Assembly: GCA_036758285.1 (NCBI GenBank)
Contig: DAIOWV010000023.1
Span: forward strand, 1-37,818
Reading direction: 5' to 3'
DNA: 37,818 nucleotides
DNA from: Taishania sp036758285
GTDB lineage: Bacteria; Bacteroidota; Bacteroidia; Flavobacteriales_D; Crocinitomicaceae
In this document: in pieces, positions 24,736 to 33,362 of the stretch
How the letters are laid out: each line of letters begins with the position of its first letter
Numbering within the stretch: position 1 is the first letter of the stretch
The notes under the pieces: model-generated
The model's database searches: none
Seen by the model: the letters and a program-made list of their open reading frames with translations, nothing else
Told to the model about the DNA's origin: nothing
Position numbers and translations under genes: made by a program

Positions 24736-25252
24736 AATAATAAGTTTCTGATTTTAGTTTATTTTGTTCATCATAAATGTAAATAATACTATTGTTTTGA
24801 AAATTTATTGAATCTAGATTTCCTAATTTTGAATAGTAAAAGTATGTATTAGAAGTTGAATCATTTATAACTTCTTCTATTGTAACTATTCTATTTAGAG
24901 AGTCTTTAATGAAATTTCGTTTTGGATATTGAATTATCTTTCCTTGAAACTCGAATTCATACAATTTATCAGTATCATCATAAAAGTAGTAAACAGTATC
25001 ATTTGTTTGTTCTGAGGGAACTCCTTGACATTCCTTGATTAAATTACCTTTACTATTGAATTCTAAATATCTGAATTGATACATGACACCTAAACTATCA
25101 AAATCGGAAACTGTATATGATTTTATTCCCATTTCTACTGATACTCTTTCAAGATTATTATCAAAAAACAAAGTATCATATGGTTCTTTCCAAATTTGAG
25201 AAAAGACAAATACGGATTGAAATAACAACATTAAAAATAGTATGTACTTCAT
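24734..25252 (-). CDS. 5' part of a frameshifted secreted YD-repeat-like protein
   Basis: A 172-residue exported protein: signal peptide about 1-18 (ending VFSQ), then short repeating beta units of the type FRYLEFNSKGNLIKEC, YFYDDTDKLYEFEF, FYYSKLGNLDSINF and IYIYDEQNKLKSETYY. These resemble loose YD or RHS-like repeats found in many Bacteroidota outer-membrane and wall-associated proteins. Translation stops at 24734 right where an adjacent frame continues the same repeat style for 123 codons, so the natural product is probably longer (see the pseudogene entry at 24364-24735). Function unknown. Confidence 0.6.
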   Translation of the reverse strand: MKYILFLMLLFQSVFVFSQIWKEPYDTLFFDNNLERVSVEMGIKSYTVSDFDSLGVMYQFRYLEFNSKGNLIKECQGVPSEQTNDTVYYFYDDTDKLYEFEFQGKIIQYPKRNFIKDSLNRIVTIEEVINDSTSNTYFYYSKLGNLDSINFQNNSIIYIYDEQNKLKSETYY

Positions 25253-25310
25253 TGAGTAAATTTCATAATTACTAATTTATTATCTTTTTCAATTACTTCC
25301 TATATCGACA

Positions 25311-26075
25311 TTAATCATCAAATTTGAAAATTTCGTTTTCATTATCAAATAGATACTTTAGACATTTTTCAAATTCTTTTTTAATTGTTAAGTTCAAATA
25401 CTGCTTCCAATCAGGCTCAATTTCATTCCTTTTGAAAGCAAATAATGCCAAAGCATAAGCCCATTCTTCAACTTTCAAATACCCCATACTACTAGCCACC
25501 CAGCGATCAGTCTGAGTTTTAAATTGGAAAGAAGTATTTGCATTAAAAATTCCAAGACCAAAAAAAACGGTTGCGAAATCTGTAAGCATTTCATCATTTT
25601 GATCTAATTCCTTTTCTCCAAGCAATTTTACATGTGCAAGTTCGTGAGCTATTGTAGCTATTAATTTATCAGGGTTTTCTAATAATGTCGCATCAATTGA
25701 AATATGATACCTATCATTTATTTTTTCAGGATGATATATCCCAGCTGCTTCAGGAATTGAAGGGTCTGATTCAACAAAAAGGGTTTCATACCCCATGTTT
25801 ATTTCTTTGATACCATTGTCAAAAAAATCGAGTTCAACCTCATTGTAATCTATTCGCATATTTAAACAAATGATTTTCAATGTTTCAAATGCGACATTTT
25901 GGCTTTTGTCCCAAAGTATTGGAAAGTCTTGTTCAACAGGAACTAAAATCTTACGTTCTTCAATTTTTGGATCAGGGAATTCTTGAATAAACCATAATAG
26001 ATTATTTTCAAAATATTTCCTTAACTCTTTATCAAGAGGTTCATATTTTTTATTTGATTTTAGAAATTTAAACAT
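25311..26075 (-). CDS. HExxH zinc-peptidase-like protein
   Basis: A 254-residue cytoplasmic protein with a zinc-peptidase motif, ATIAHELAHVKLLG, where H144, E145 and H148 form HELAH; the following NDEMLTDFATVFFGLG supplies a likely third ligand (E162 or D166). No signal peptide. The N-terminal 130 residues look like a separate alpha/beta region. Family unrecognised beyond the gluzincin-like signature. It is an isolated gene with gaps of 58 and 191 nt to its neighbours, consistent with an accessory single-gene unit. Confidence 0.75.
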   Translation of the reverse strand: MFKFLKSNKKYEPLDKELRKYFENNLLWFIQEFPDPKIEERKILVPVEQDFPILWDKSQNVAFETLKIICLNMRIDYNEVELDFFDNGIKEINMGYETLFVESDPSIPEAAGIYHPEKINDRYHISIDATLLENPDKLIATIAHELAHVKLLGEKELDQNDEMLTDFATVFFGLGIFNANTSFQFKTQTDRWVASSMGYLKVEEWAYALALFAFKRNEIEPDWKQYLNLTIKKEFEKCLKYLFDNENEIFKFDD

Positions 26076-26266
26076 TTTTTCTATTTCAAGTATTGTATTA
26101 AGTTCAATCTGCTCAGTATGACTATAAATTTAGATTTATTCTTTAAATCCAGTCGAGTTTTTAGCATCAATAATAAATAGTATTCTATCATTAGTTTTAT
26201 TTAATTTATCTTCTATTTTTTTGAGTTAAAGAAAAGCTAATAGTCTTTTATTTGAATTTTATTTAA

Positions 26267-27076
26267 CTACTCAACAACTCCTAAAACGTTAAAAGCTTGT
26301 TTAGTGGCGTCTAAACGGATGGACGTAAAGTTATTCATGTCCGTTTTTTCGGTTGAATTTATATTAACAGCAAAAAAGTATACTTTCTCATTTTTCTCTA
26401 AATATCCCACATACCAACCAATATTTTCGTCTTGAATTACTCCCCAACCAGTTTTTCCACTTAAAGAGTATTCAGGAGTTTTCTCAATTAACATGATTTT
26501 TTTCATAACATCAAGTGTCGTTTCCTTGATTGGTAACTTTGAAGAATAGAACCTATTTAGAAACTCAATTTGCTGTAATTGACTTATTTTAGATTCACCA
26601 GTCAGCCAAAAATCATTTACAGTTTCATTATTGAAAATCATATTTTTGTATTCTAGTTTCTTCAAATATTTCTTCATTCGCTTAGTCCCAATGTTTGTTG
26701 CAAGTTCTTGATAACAAGGTACACAAGAAACTTTGAAGGCTTCTTTTAATGTTAGGTCTTTTTCCCAAGTAGACATTCTTCTTTTTTCACCGTTCCATTT
26801 AAAGACAGTATTTTCATCTGACAAAATGCCTAATTCTAAACCAATTATTGAGTTGGGGATTTTAAACGTAGAAGCTGGAATGAAACCTTTATTTGCTCTG
26901 ATAAAATCATTGGAATAATAAGTGTTTTCTTTCGAATCGAAAATAAGAATTGAGCCTTCTACATTAAAACTGTCGAGTAGGGAAGCAAACTTCTTTTCGT
27001 GAATATAGTTTTGTTGACTGTTTAATCCGAATAGATTTAGCAGAAAAGAAAATAGTATGAATCTTTTTATTTGCAT
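26267..27076 (-). CDS. Class D (OXA-type) beta-lactamase
   Basis: A 269-residue exported serine beta-lactamase of class D. Catalytic motifs: S69-T-F-K72 (IPASTFKIPN), S117-C-V119 as the SxV motif (KVSCVPCYQEL), Y143-K-N145 in the YGN position, W157 (DFWLTGESKIS) and K208-T-G210 (LSGKTGWGVI). The signal peptide covers about 1-20. The YGN glycine is replaced by Lys, but the catalytic serine, carboxylated Lys position and KTG are intact, so a hydrolytic enzyme is likely. The start overlaps the DUF2071 gene by 10 nt, making it the distal gene of a GNAT-DUF2071-bla group. The substrate range is not predictable. Confidence 0.93.
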   Translation of the reverse strand: MQIKRFILFSFLLNLFGLNSQQNYIHEKKFASLLDSFNVEGSILIFDSKENTYYSNDFIRANKGFIPASTFKIPNSIIGLELGILSDENTVFKWNGEKRRMSTWEKDLTLKEAFKVSCVPCYQELATNIGTKRMKKYLKKLEYKNMIFNNETVNDFWLTGESKISQLQQIEFLNRFYSSKLPIKETTLDVMKKIMLIEKTPEYSLSGKTGWGVIQDENIGWYVGYLEKNEKVYFFAVNINSTEKTDMNNFTSIRLDATKQAFNVLGVVE

Positions 27077-27786
27077 TGACTTATTGTTTTAATTGATTTC
27101 CATTCATGTTCAATATTTTCCATTAAAACTGCATTATCAAATTGAATTGTCCCCTCTGGAAATATTGTTTTGTCATCAAAAAAGCTTGATTTTAAATTGG
27201 TCACATTTAAGGGTGTCACTTCCCAGTTGTAAGTTTCAAGTTTTAAACCATCAAAACCGTTTCCGTTTGGTGAATATCCAATTGACCCCCTTTCGAAAAA
27301 ATCGGAGAGTTCTTCAATTGTTTCAAAAATTGAATTTTCGTTTAACTGTTGAGCTCTTTCAGCATCTATTTGGATAGTAGTATTATCGGAACTTGTGAAA
27401 TCCAAATGAAATTGATTGACAGTTTCTTCAATATTAAATTTTGCGAAATAATGTTTCCCAGGGAATAGTTTGCCTCCAACAATTGCATTTAATCTTAGAG
27501 AAGTATCTCGTCTAGGTATAAAAACACCTTCTTTTATCACTCCATTTTCTTCCCATTCAACGGCAATTCGGTGAGCTCCATTCTCAGAATTTACACCTAA
27601 AAAATTAGGGAATCCTTTTGGTTTAATGTGTTTTAATCTTATTAAACAAATTCCAACGATTGCTTTTCCTTTATACAACTTTGGTCTGAAAGGTTTAGGA
27701 AGTATTTTTTCAACATATTTAGGCTCTGTTGTAAAATTAACAAGCATTCGTCTTTCAATAATTCCGTGAATTGTTGGTATTTTCAT
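27067..27786 (-). CDS. DUF2071 family protein
   Basis: A 239-residue cytoplasmic protein that matches DUF2071, related in fold to acetoacetate decarboxylase: MKIPTIHGIIERRMLVNFTT at the start, a VGICLIRLKHIKPKGFP stretch, GVFIPRRDTSLRLNAIVGG and a C-terminal WEVTPLNVTNLKSSFF segment. Function unknown; no catalytic Lys can be assigned with confidence. It starts 40 nt after a GNAT gene and its end overlaps the class D beta-lactamase start by 10 nt. Confidence 0.82.
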   Translation of the reverse strand: MKIPTIHGIIERRMLVNFTTEPKYVEKILPKPFRPKLYKGKAIVGICLIRLKHIKPKGFPNFLGVNSENGAHRIAVEWEENGVIKEGVFIPRRDTSLRLNAIVGGKLFPGKHYFAKFNIEETVNQFHLDFTSSDNTTIQIDAERAQQLNENSIFETIEELSDFFERGSIGYSPNGNGFDGLKLETYNWEVTPLNVTNLKSSFFDDKTIFPEGTIQFDNAVLMENIEHEWKSIKTISQCK

Positions 27787-27826
27787 TTTTTTGAATTTAA
27801 TAGTTTGTCACATCTTACCTATTTTT

Positions 27827-28264
27827 TTAGTTTAATCTCATTTTCAATATTGGATAATCTTTTCCTAAACTATCTTTTTCTGTTCTTCCATAAACTTCAA
27901 AACCATACTTCTCATAGAATTTTATAGCAGGAATATTTTGTTCATTTACATCAACTTGATTAATATTTTGATGTAAAACCGAAAAGTCAATTAGGTCTTT
28001 ACCAAATCCTTTTCCAATACTTTCAGGTTCTATGAATAACATTTCAATTTTATTTTCCTGTACTCCAATAAAACCAACTATTTTACCTTTTTCAACCTGA
28101 CAAAAAACATTCAATTCTTCGAAGTTAAAACTTTGTAATAGTACTTTGATTTCAATAAAATCATCATGACTCAAAAAACTATGGGTCGCCAATACTGATG
28201 TTTCCCAAATGGTTAGAATTTCATTCTTATTTTCAGGTTTATATTTTATTATTTCAGTATTCAT
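27827..28264 (-). CDS. GNAT family N-acetyltransferase
   Basis: A 145-residue single-domain acetyltransferase. Motif A with the acetyl-CoA loop is visible as MLFIEPESIGKGFGKDLIDF, followed by motif B (NIPAIKFYEKYGFEVYGRTE). The small substrate cannot be inferred; this subgroup acetylates amines or amino groups. First of a minus-strand trio with DUF2071 (40-nt gap) and the beta-lactamase, a context that resembles a resistance-type module. Confidence 0.9.
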   Translation of the reverse strand: MNTEIIKYKPENKNEILTIWETSVLATHSFLSHDDFIEIKVLLQSFNFEELNVFCQVEKGKIVGFIGVQENKIEMLFIEPESIGKGFGKDLIDFSVLHQNINQVDVNEQNIPAIKFYEKYGFEVYGRTEKDSLGKDYPILKMRLN

Positions 28265-28351
28265 TGAATTTTAATTGTTATTTGTTATTTGCTAAAATGA
28301 TAGTTAATCATTTGATGAAACTATCTATTTAACTTACACGATATTTTATAA

Positions 28352-28612
28352 TTAGTTAGTTATTCTATCAACAGTTATCACTCTAAAAGTATATGAATTC
28401 ACTGTGACTTTAATGTTATTTTCAGTGTTTGAAATATAGTAATTTTTACCGATTTTTTCAAAGTTACTAATTGGTGTCTCTTTGATTATTTCAGAAATGC
28501 TGTTTTCGATTTCTACTTTTGATAAATTGCTGTTTAATTTTTTATTTATTCGTCCGTAAACAAGTTCAGTGTAACAAATATTTATTAGAATCTTATGTTT
28601 GTCGATGCTCAT
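28352..28612 (-). CDS. DUF3781 family small protein
   Basis: An 86-residue cytoplasmic protein. ILINICYTELVYGRINKKL, LSKVEIENSISEI, FEKIGKNYYISNTENN and NSYTFRVITVDRI are the features I associate with DUF3781, a short family of unknown function common in Firmicutes and Bacteroidota accessory regions. The length fits the family. It is separated from its neighbours by 87 and 136 nt of A+T-rich DNA. Confidence 0.75.
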   Translation of the reverse strand: MSIDKHKILINICYTELVYGRINKKLNSNLSKVEIENSISEIIKETPISNFEKIGKNYYISNTENNIKVTVNSYTFRVITVDRITN

Positions 28613-28748
28613 TCGTTTATCTTGTTTGATTATATTTTGCTTTTAACATAAATGTTTTAAAACGCTGATATTTAATTTTAAATAAAGTCTTAGTTAAATA
28701 TTTAGTTTAGGATTTAAAGTGTAAAAAAAATATCTTATTATAGAAAAA

Positions 28749-29495
28749 TTAGCTCATATTATTTCCATTCAATTTTGTTAAACGAGCTAGTTCGTCAAAT
28801 TCAGCTGTTATTGTCTTTTCATTATTCGTTGCTGTTAGTTTTAAACCATTTTCAGTGATTGTATAACCTCTATCTGTTAGATAACTTGTCAATGCATGGT
28901 TATGATTCATCTCGAATTGTGAAATCAGTTGAGGAAAAACTGTTAATATTCTTAAATGATTTTCTTCACGAGATTTATCAACTTTTTCACTCTTGATTGT
29001 CACAACCATCGCACCCTGTCCATAGTCAGCAATGTAATAGCCACTCGAATTGAACATTCCTGAAGCAATAAGTCCAATTAAATGTAAATCGTTAATGGTT
29101 GCATCAAATTCACTGTTTCTTAATAGATTAATTTCATTTTCTTCTCCGTATTTCTTTAGTTGAAGTGACTGATTAGTAATGCTTTCAGAAAGACCAGATT
29201 TTGAATTGGTCCAAGCCCAAAGCCAAGTTTCAGAAGAATGAGAAAATGTTCCTAAAACTTGAATCGGCAGCACAATCGTATCTCCAAAATATATTTCCTC
29301 TTTTGAAATATCTACGTTCCAATTGTTATCTCCAATATACTCACCAAAATCAATTTGCTTTTCCAATGCAATACCACCAAAACGTTGAATAAGTTCTTCT
29401 TCCGTTTTACAATTGATTAAATGCTGTTCTGGATTTATTTCATTCGATTGATCATTATTTTCTTTTTGTCCAAACATTTTATTAAATATTCCCAT
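28749..29495 (-). CDS. DUF6882-like protein
   Basis: A 248-residue soluble protein. A short N-terminal tail (MGIFNKMFGQKENNDQSNE) precedes a domain of about 190 residues with an interior of Trp-rich strands: FGDTIVLPIQVLGTFSHS and ETWLWAWTNSKSGLSES. That pattern agrees with DUF6882, a family found mainly near accessory and contact-dependent loci; the assignment rests on memory of the pattern. No catalytic residues stand out. Confidence 0.6.
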   Translation of the reverse strand: MGIFNKMFGQKENNDQSNEINPEQHLINCKTEEELIQRFGGIALEKQIDFGEYIGDNNWNVDISKEEIYFGDTIVLPIQVLGTFSHSSETWLWAWTNSKSGLSESITNQSLQLKKYGEENEINLLRNSEFDATINDLHLIGLIASGMFNSSGYYIADYGQGAMVVTIKSEKVDKSREENHLRILTVFPQLISQFEMNHNHALTSYLTDRGYTITENGLKLTATNNEKTITAEFDELARLTKLNGNNMS

Positions 29496-29628
29496 TGTAT
29501 TTTATTTTTAGTTTTAAAATTCATCTTTTCAATTTCAAAAAATATTGGAGTTTGAACTAAAAAGGTTTAATCATTTTATAAAGTCAATGAAAAAACTAAC
29601 TCACAATTTCAATTTTGAATAATTGTTA

Positions 29629-30267
29629 CTAATTCCTGAACTTTGTACCCCCATTTTTTATATATACTATTGTTTTAGATAGATTTTCTGTTTTTTCAAA
29701 ATCTTCATCACCTTCATAATATTCAACATCTGAAATTTCATCAAGCAAATCGTTACTGGTCATTGTTTCTTCTAAATTCCCATTTTCATCTTCGATTGAA
29801 TTAAACGAGAATATATTGTTAGAAGTGATTGTTTTGTTGGAAATGATGGAGTGGCCATAGTCTAAAATTGTATTTGTTTTAATATTTCCTTCCACATTTA
29901 AGGTGTAGTCACAAAGAGAATCACCTAAAATAACATTTTCAACAATTAAATCACCAGTGATGAAAATACTGGATAAAGTAATTAAATTTTTACATGAAAC
30001 ATTTCCAAGTACAATTAATAATGACGCATCTACACCTTCACAATCTTCAATTAAATTATTAACAGTTAGATCACCGTTAACAATGCAAACATCATTGCCA
30101 ATTGCTAAATCTTCAAAATTAGAAACATCAGAAAACAGAATAATATTGATGTCAGAAATATCTATGAATGCTCTTAATTCATCAATAATCTCTTCATTTA
30201 AAGATGATTTTTTGGTATTAATTAAATTAATTGCTTCTTCTAGTTTAATTTTTACTGGTTCTTTCAT
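29629..30267 (-). CDS. Beta-helix-like repeat protein
   Basis: A 212-residue soluble protein. After a 35-residue helical start, residues 50-150 are tandem short turns of about 20 residues with aligned hydrophobics: AIGNDVCIVNGDLTVNNL, LLIVLGNVSCKNLI, SIFITGDLIVENVI and YTLNVEGNIKTNTILDYG. This resembles a polymer-forming or bactofilin-type right-handed beta-helix. A strongly acidic C-terminal tail follows (ISDVEYYEGDEDFEKTE). Role unknown. Small proteins of this kind occur among toxin-immunity genes, which fits the neighbourhood but is not proof. Confidence 0.55.
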   Translation of the reverse strand: MKEPVKIKLEEAINLINTKKSSLNEEIIDELRAFIDISDINIILFSDVSNFEDLAIGNDVCIVNGDLTVNNLIEDCEGVDASLLIVLGNVSCKNLITLSSIFITGDLIVENVILGDSLCDYTLNVEGNIKTNTILDYGHSIISNKTITSNNIFSFNSIEDENGNLEETMTSNDLLDEISDVEYYEGDEDFEKTENLSKTIVYIKNGGTKFRN

Positions 30268-30308
30268 GTTTTATTAATTTATTCTTGTCAAGGTAAACCT
30301 TATAGATA

Positions 30309-30494
30309 CTACAAACGATTACTTCGGAAATGTAATAAATCTTGTACTAAAGGTATAATTATAAATTTATTAAAATTAATGTTATTGCAATATTTAGACA
30401 TTCCATCTGTCAAAATTTGTTTTAAATCATCTTTGGATATTGTCAAGTCATTTTTAATATGTGTGATAATCGAAGTATTGTAGTTATTTTTCAT
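30309..30494 (-). CDS. Small unrecognised protein overlapping a lipoprotein gene
   Basis: A 61-residue protein starting at an ATG (MKNNYNTSIITHIKND) within the stop region of the upstream lipoprotein gene (11-nt overlap, ATGAAAAATAA). A longer reading from 30524 is possible but would overlap by 41 nt. The sequence is rich in Asn, Ile and Lys, with a basic tail and no recognised motif. The tight overlap is the main support for its being real. Confidence 0.45.
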   Translation of the reverse strand: MKNNYNTSIITHIKNDLTISKDDLKQILTDGMSKYCNNINFNKFIIIPLVQDLLHFRSNRL

Positions 30495-30933
30495 TTTCAC
30501 TTTGATAATTATCAAACCAATCATTCATCACATTATTTAATTGTGATTGTATTATATAGTCCTCTTGTTTAATTGGTGACTGTCGCACAGTAATTTGACC
30601 TGTAATCACATGATAAACTCTACTTGAAATAACTATAAATATTGGTTGATTAATTTTAATATTTTCAAAACTTTTAATCGTTTCAAAAAACATTTTTTCC
30701 AATCCTTTTAAATCAATTTCTTGGTGTGTTAAATAGAAATCAAAATCTGCATTAAGTTGTTCATTCATCTGTTGAGACTCTGATTGTGTGATGATGTTTT
30801 GATCTTCTAATTTTTTCAAGTCATCAGCTAGGTGAATTCTATTTAGATTGATTATTTCTTCTATTTGACTTTTCTTTTCGGTACATGAATTTAAAAAGGC
30901 AACAAGAATCAAAAACAATATACTTTTTTGCAT
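30484..30933 (-). CDS. Small lipoprotein, unrecognised
   Basis: A 149-residue predicted lipoprotein: hydrophobic signal with lipobox LNSC (C17) followed by a charged helical region (ITQSESQQMNEQLNADFDFY) and a C-terminal part with FIVISSRVYHVITGQITV. No family recognised. It is followed by a small overlapping gene and lies 29 nt after the CarboxypepD_reg-like gene, so those three may form one transcript. Confidence 0.65.
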   Translation of the reverse strand: MQKSILFLILVAFLNSCTEKKSQIEEIINLNRIHLADDLKKLEDQNIITQSESQQMNEQLNADFDFYLTHQEIDLKGLEKMFFETIKSFENIKINQPIFIVISSRVYHVITGQITVRQSPIKQEDYIIQSQLNNVMNDWFDNYQSENEK

Positions 30934-30962
30934 AAATTTCAGTTTTTGTGAATTTTGTTTTA

Positions 30963-31697
30963 TTAACTTTTATATTTTTTCTTCCAAAATTGCCACCATT
31001 TCTTTGGTTGAAAATAAATGATTTCTCCAATCATAACATCTGGTTTCTCAATTAATAAGTTTGTAACAGGGAGTTCATTTTTATAAATTATTCTATCTGT
31101 TTGTCCTTCAAAACCGTATTCAGTATCTACCAGCAAAACGATTTCTTCATTTGAGTAATCCGTTGGAATGATAAAAGTAAAATGTCCTAAAGAATCTGTT
31201 TCAGTTTTCAAATCTGTTCCTTTTATCTCTATGACTACATTCGGAATTGGTTTTTTTGAATCTTCTTCAATTAAAGTTCCTGAAATTATATTTTTTATTG
31301 AATCGCCAGGAATAGAATATAGTTCGCCAAATTGATTTAGCTGTTTTTCCGAATTAAATTGTTGAATAGAATCAACAACATGAACATTGTTTTCCGCTGC
31401 ATAACTATTTGTTGAATAGATCAATAGGATAGAGGCTGCAATGTTTTGCCAATTGTTTATTTTTGATTTCTCTTTAATGGATATAATTCTATTCATTTGT
31501 TGATGACTCAGTCTAGCACAAATAGTATCTTCAGATTTATTCAGGAAATTGATTATTTGTTCGTCTGACCAGTTTTTAAAATCAAAAACGCTCTTACTAC
31601 ATAATGAACAAAATCTTGATTTATCAAAAACTTCCATTTCCGCCCAATTCTTCTTCTTGCAGGGATTTTCGATATTTAATTTATAGTTTGTTTTCAT
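30963..31697 (-). CDS. Carboxypeptidase-regulatory-like domain membrane protein
   Basis: A 244-residue protein. The N-terminal cytoplasmic part has a Cys arrangement FCSLCSKSVFDF (with NPCKKKNWAEM before it) that looks like a zinc-binding or conserved Bacteroidota cap; a hydrophobic segment around 85-105 (IAASILLIYSTNSYAAE) is a candidate membrane helix, placing the rest outside. The outer part holds one CarboxypepD_reg-like fold (ISGTLIEEDSKKPIPNVVIE, DSLGHFTFIIP). Such domains bind or present partner proteins. Function unknown. A -7 box is found upstream. Confidence 0.7.
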   Translation of the reverse strand: MKTNYKLNIENPCKKKNWAEMEVFDKSRFCSLCSKSVFDFKNWSDEQIINFLNKSEDTICARLSHQQMNRIISIKEKSKINNWQNIAASILLIYSTNSYAAENNVHVVDSIQQFNSEKQLNQFGELYSIPGDSIKNIISGTLIEEDSKKPIPNVVIEIKGTDLKTETDSLGHFTFIIPTDYSNEEIVLLVDTEYGFEGQTDRIIYKNELPVTNLLIEKPDVMIGEIIYFQPKKWWQFWKKKYKS

Positions 31698-31756
31698 AAA
31701 GTAAAAACTGAATTTTTGGGTAATGTAAATGAGCTATAAATGTGAATTAAATTTAT

Positions 31757-31764
31757 CAAATTTA
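31757..31764 (-). promoter_or_regulatory. -7 box before the CarboxypepD_reg-like gene
   Basis: Minus-strand TAAATTTG, about 60 nt before the ATG at 31697; an exact TAnnTTTG match without a clear -33 partner. Confidence 0.35.
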
Positions 31765-31839
31765 TTCATTATTGGTTGAAAGTTTTACTCTGAAGAACAA
31801 AGAATTCAAATTTTAAATTTTGTACTTTAATTCTATTTT

Positions 31840-32568
31840 TTAGTCTGTTTCTGATGCTATTATGCCAATATACCATTTTTTTGTAGGATTATAAATTGTC
31901 CAAAAATAGCTTCCCCACCATTCTTTACCAGCATCGAAAACGACGGAACAGTCTGTGTTCCATGTGTAAATTACCAATTCGTTTAAGTCACTGAAAAAGA
32001 AATTCAAAAAATCTAACAAATATTTCCCACGTTGATATATTTCTTTTCCAAGGCTTAAACTATAAGGTGGTTCCATTAATGCATGAATGAAATAACCTTC
32101 ATTGCTTTGATATAATCTTTGATAAATAGTGTCTAATGCATTAATATCTATCTTGTTTTCAGGTAATTCATCTTGATTATATTGAAAATAAGAATTCAAC
32201 GTATCATTCCCTAATTGCCCTCTAACAAAAGGTTTCATTTCATTCAAGTCAAAATGTGGGCCTAAAAAATGTCTTAAATCCATCTTTTTTCCACTCGAAT
32301 CTAATAGATTAAAGTCAGTTTTGGCGTAAGTAAAACTATCTCTCTGATTCTTATATGCAACTTTGTTAAAATGAAAATTCCATTGAAAATTTTGTTTCTC
32401 TAATGTTTGTCGAGCGGTGATTAAATGTGCGTCGTATTCATCAGGGAATTGTCCTAAATAATTATCTTTAATTTCAAATACTGAAATCCTTAAAGCTCCT
32501 CCAATTTTTTCATGAGCTTCTATTTTCTCAGTCAAATTACTGTCACTTATTTCAATAATATTTGTCAT
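31840..32568 (-). CDS. Unrecognised 242-residue soluble protein
   Basis: No family recognised. No signal peptide or membrane helix. The sequence is rich in aromatic residues, with ALMEPPYSLSLGKEIYQRG in the middle and WNTDCSVVFDAGKEWWGSYF at the C-terminal end. The size and neighbourhood fit an orphan immunity-like protein, but that is context only. Gaps of 142 and 54 nt separate it from its neighbours. Confidence 0.6.
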   Translation of the reverse strand: MTNIIEISDSNLTEKIEAHEKIGGALRISVFEIKDNYLGQFPDEYDAHLITARQTLEKQNFQWNFHFNKVAYKNQRDSFTYAKTDFNLLDSSGKKMDLRHFLGPHFDLNEMKPFVRGQLGNDTLNSYFQYNQDELPENKIDINALDTIYQRLYQSNEGYFIHALMEPPYSLSLGKEIYQRGKYLLDFLNFFFSDLNELVIYTWNTDCSVVFDAGKEWWGSYFWTIYNPTKKWYIGIIASETD

Positions 32569-32622
32569 TGTATTTGTAAAAGAACTGTTTCTGTATTGAT
32601 TATTACTTTATATGATTTCATT

Positions 32623-33171
32623 TTAACTGTTTAGATTATTATTTTCCCAAGTTGTTTTTTTTAATTCAAACCAATCTGTTGGATCACCTTCATAATCAAA
32701 TGTTTCTTGAAAGTCAAATCCTAATTTAGTCAATACTTTTTTTGAATTTATATTTTTAGGATCTGTTATTGCATAGATTGCATCAACATTCAAGTTATTA
32801 AAACCATAGTTCAAAATTGCAATCGATGATTCGGTCGCATATCCTTTTCCCCAATGTTTTTTCTTAAACCGGTAGCCTAGTTCATAAAAATCAGTGTGAT
32901 TGTTTAGAGGTTGATTAAAATACTTTAATCCTGACCAACCAATACATTCTTTTGTTAATTTGTCTACAACAGCCCAACTAGCAATTCCATTTTCCTCATA
33001 TTGCTTTTTAAGCATTTCAATTACTTTTTGAATTTCGTCAATGGTTTTTACCGGATTATTTTCAAGATATAAATGAACTTCTGGGTCTGAATCCATTTCG
33101 AATAAGTCATTTTCATCTGAATATTCTAACTCTCTTAAAATTAATCGTTCTGTTTCAATTATAATTTCCAT
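32623..33171 (-). CDS. GNAT acetyltransferase, RimJ/RimL type
   Basis: A 182-residue protein of the Acetyltransf_3 (RimJ/RimL-like) group. IETERLILRELEYSDENDLF at the N-terminus, acetyl-CoA loop in KKKHWGKGYATES, then DPKNINSKKVLTKLGFDF near the C-terminus. Members acetylate N-terminal amines of ribosomal proteins or small amines. The substrate is not inferable. It is a single-gene unit in the minus-strand run. Confidence 0.92.
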   Translation of the reverse strand: MEIIIETERLILRELEYSDENDLFEMDSDPEVHLYLENNPVKTIDEIQKVIEMLKKQYEENGIASWAVVDKLTKECIGWSGLKYFNQPLNNHTDFYELGYRFKKKHWGKGYATESSIAILNYGFNNLNVDAIYAITDPKNINSKKVLTKLGFDFQETFDYEGDPTDWFELKKTTWENNNLNS

Positions 33172-33362
33172 CTGTTATACTTTTTTAAACTTTATACAAA
33201 TTGCTTTACATTCAAAATCATTATTCCGTTTTATCATTACAATATAACTTGTTCAACATAAATGCTATTATCAATACATTGTGGTGTTGATAAAGAGAAT
33301 AGGAGAGAAGCTGATCTTCATCCTTCATATTCACGATGAAGATACCATTTAATTAACCAATT

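Noticed and set aside
33314..33343. 9-bp inverted repeat ATCTTCATC / GATGAAGAT
   Set aside because: No T run follows on either strand and it fits no known site; listed only as a possible hairpin after the GNAT-side gap.
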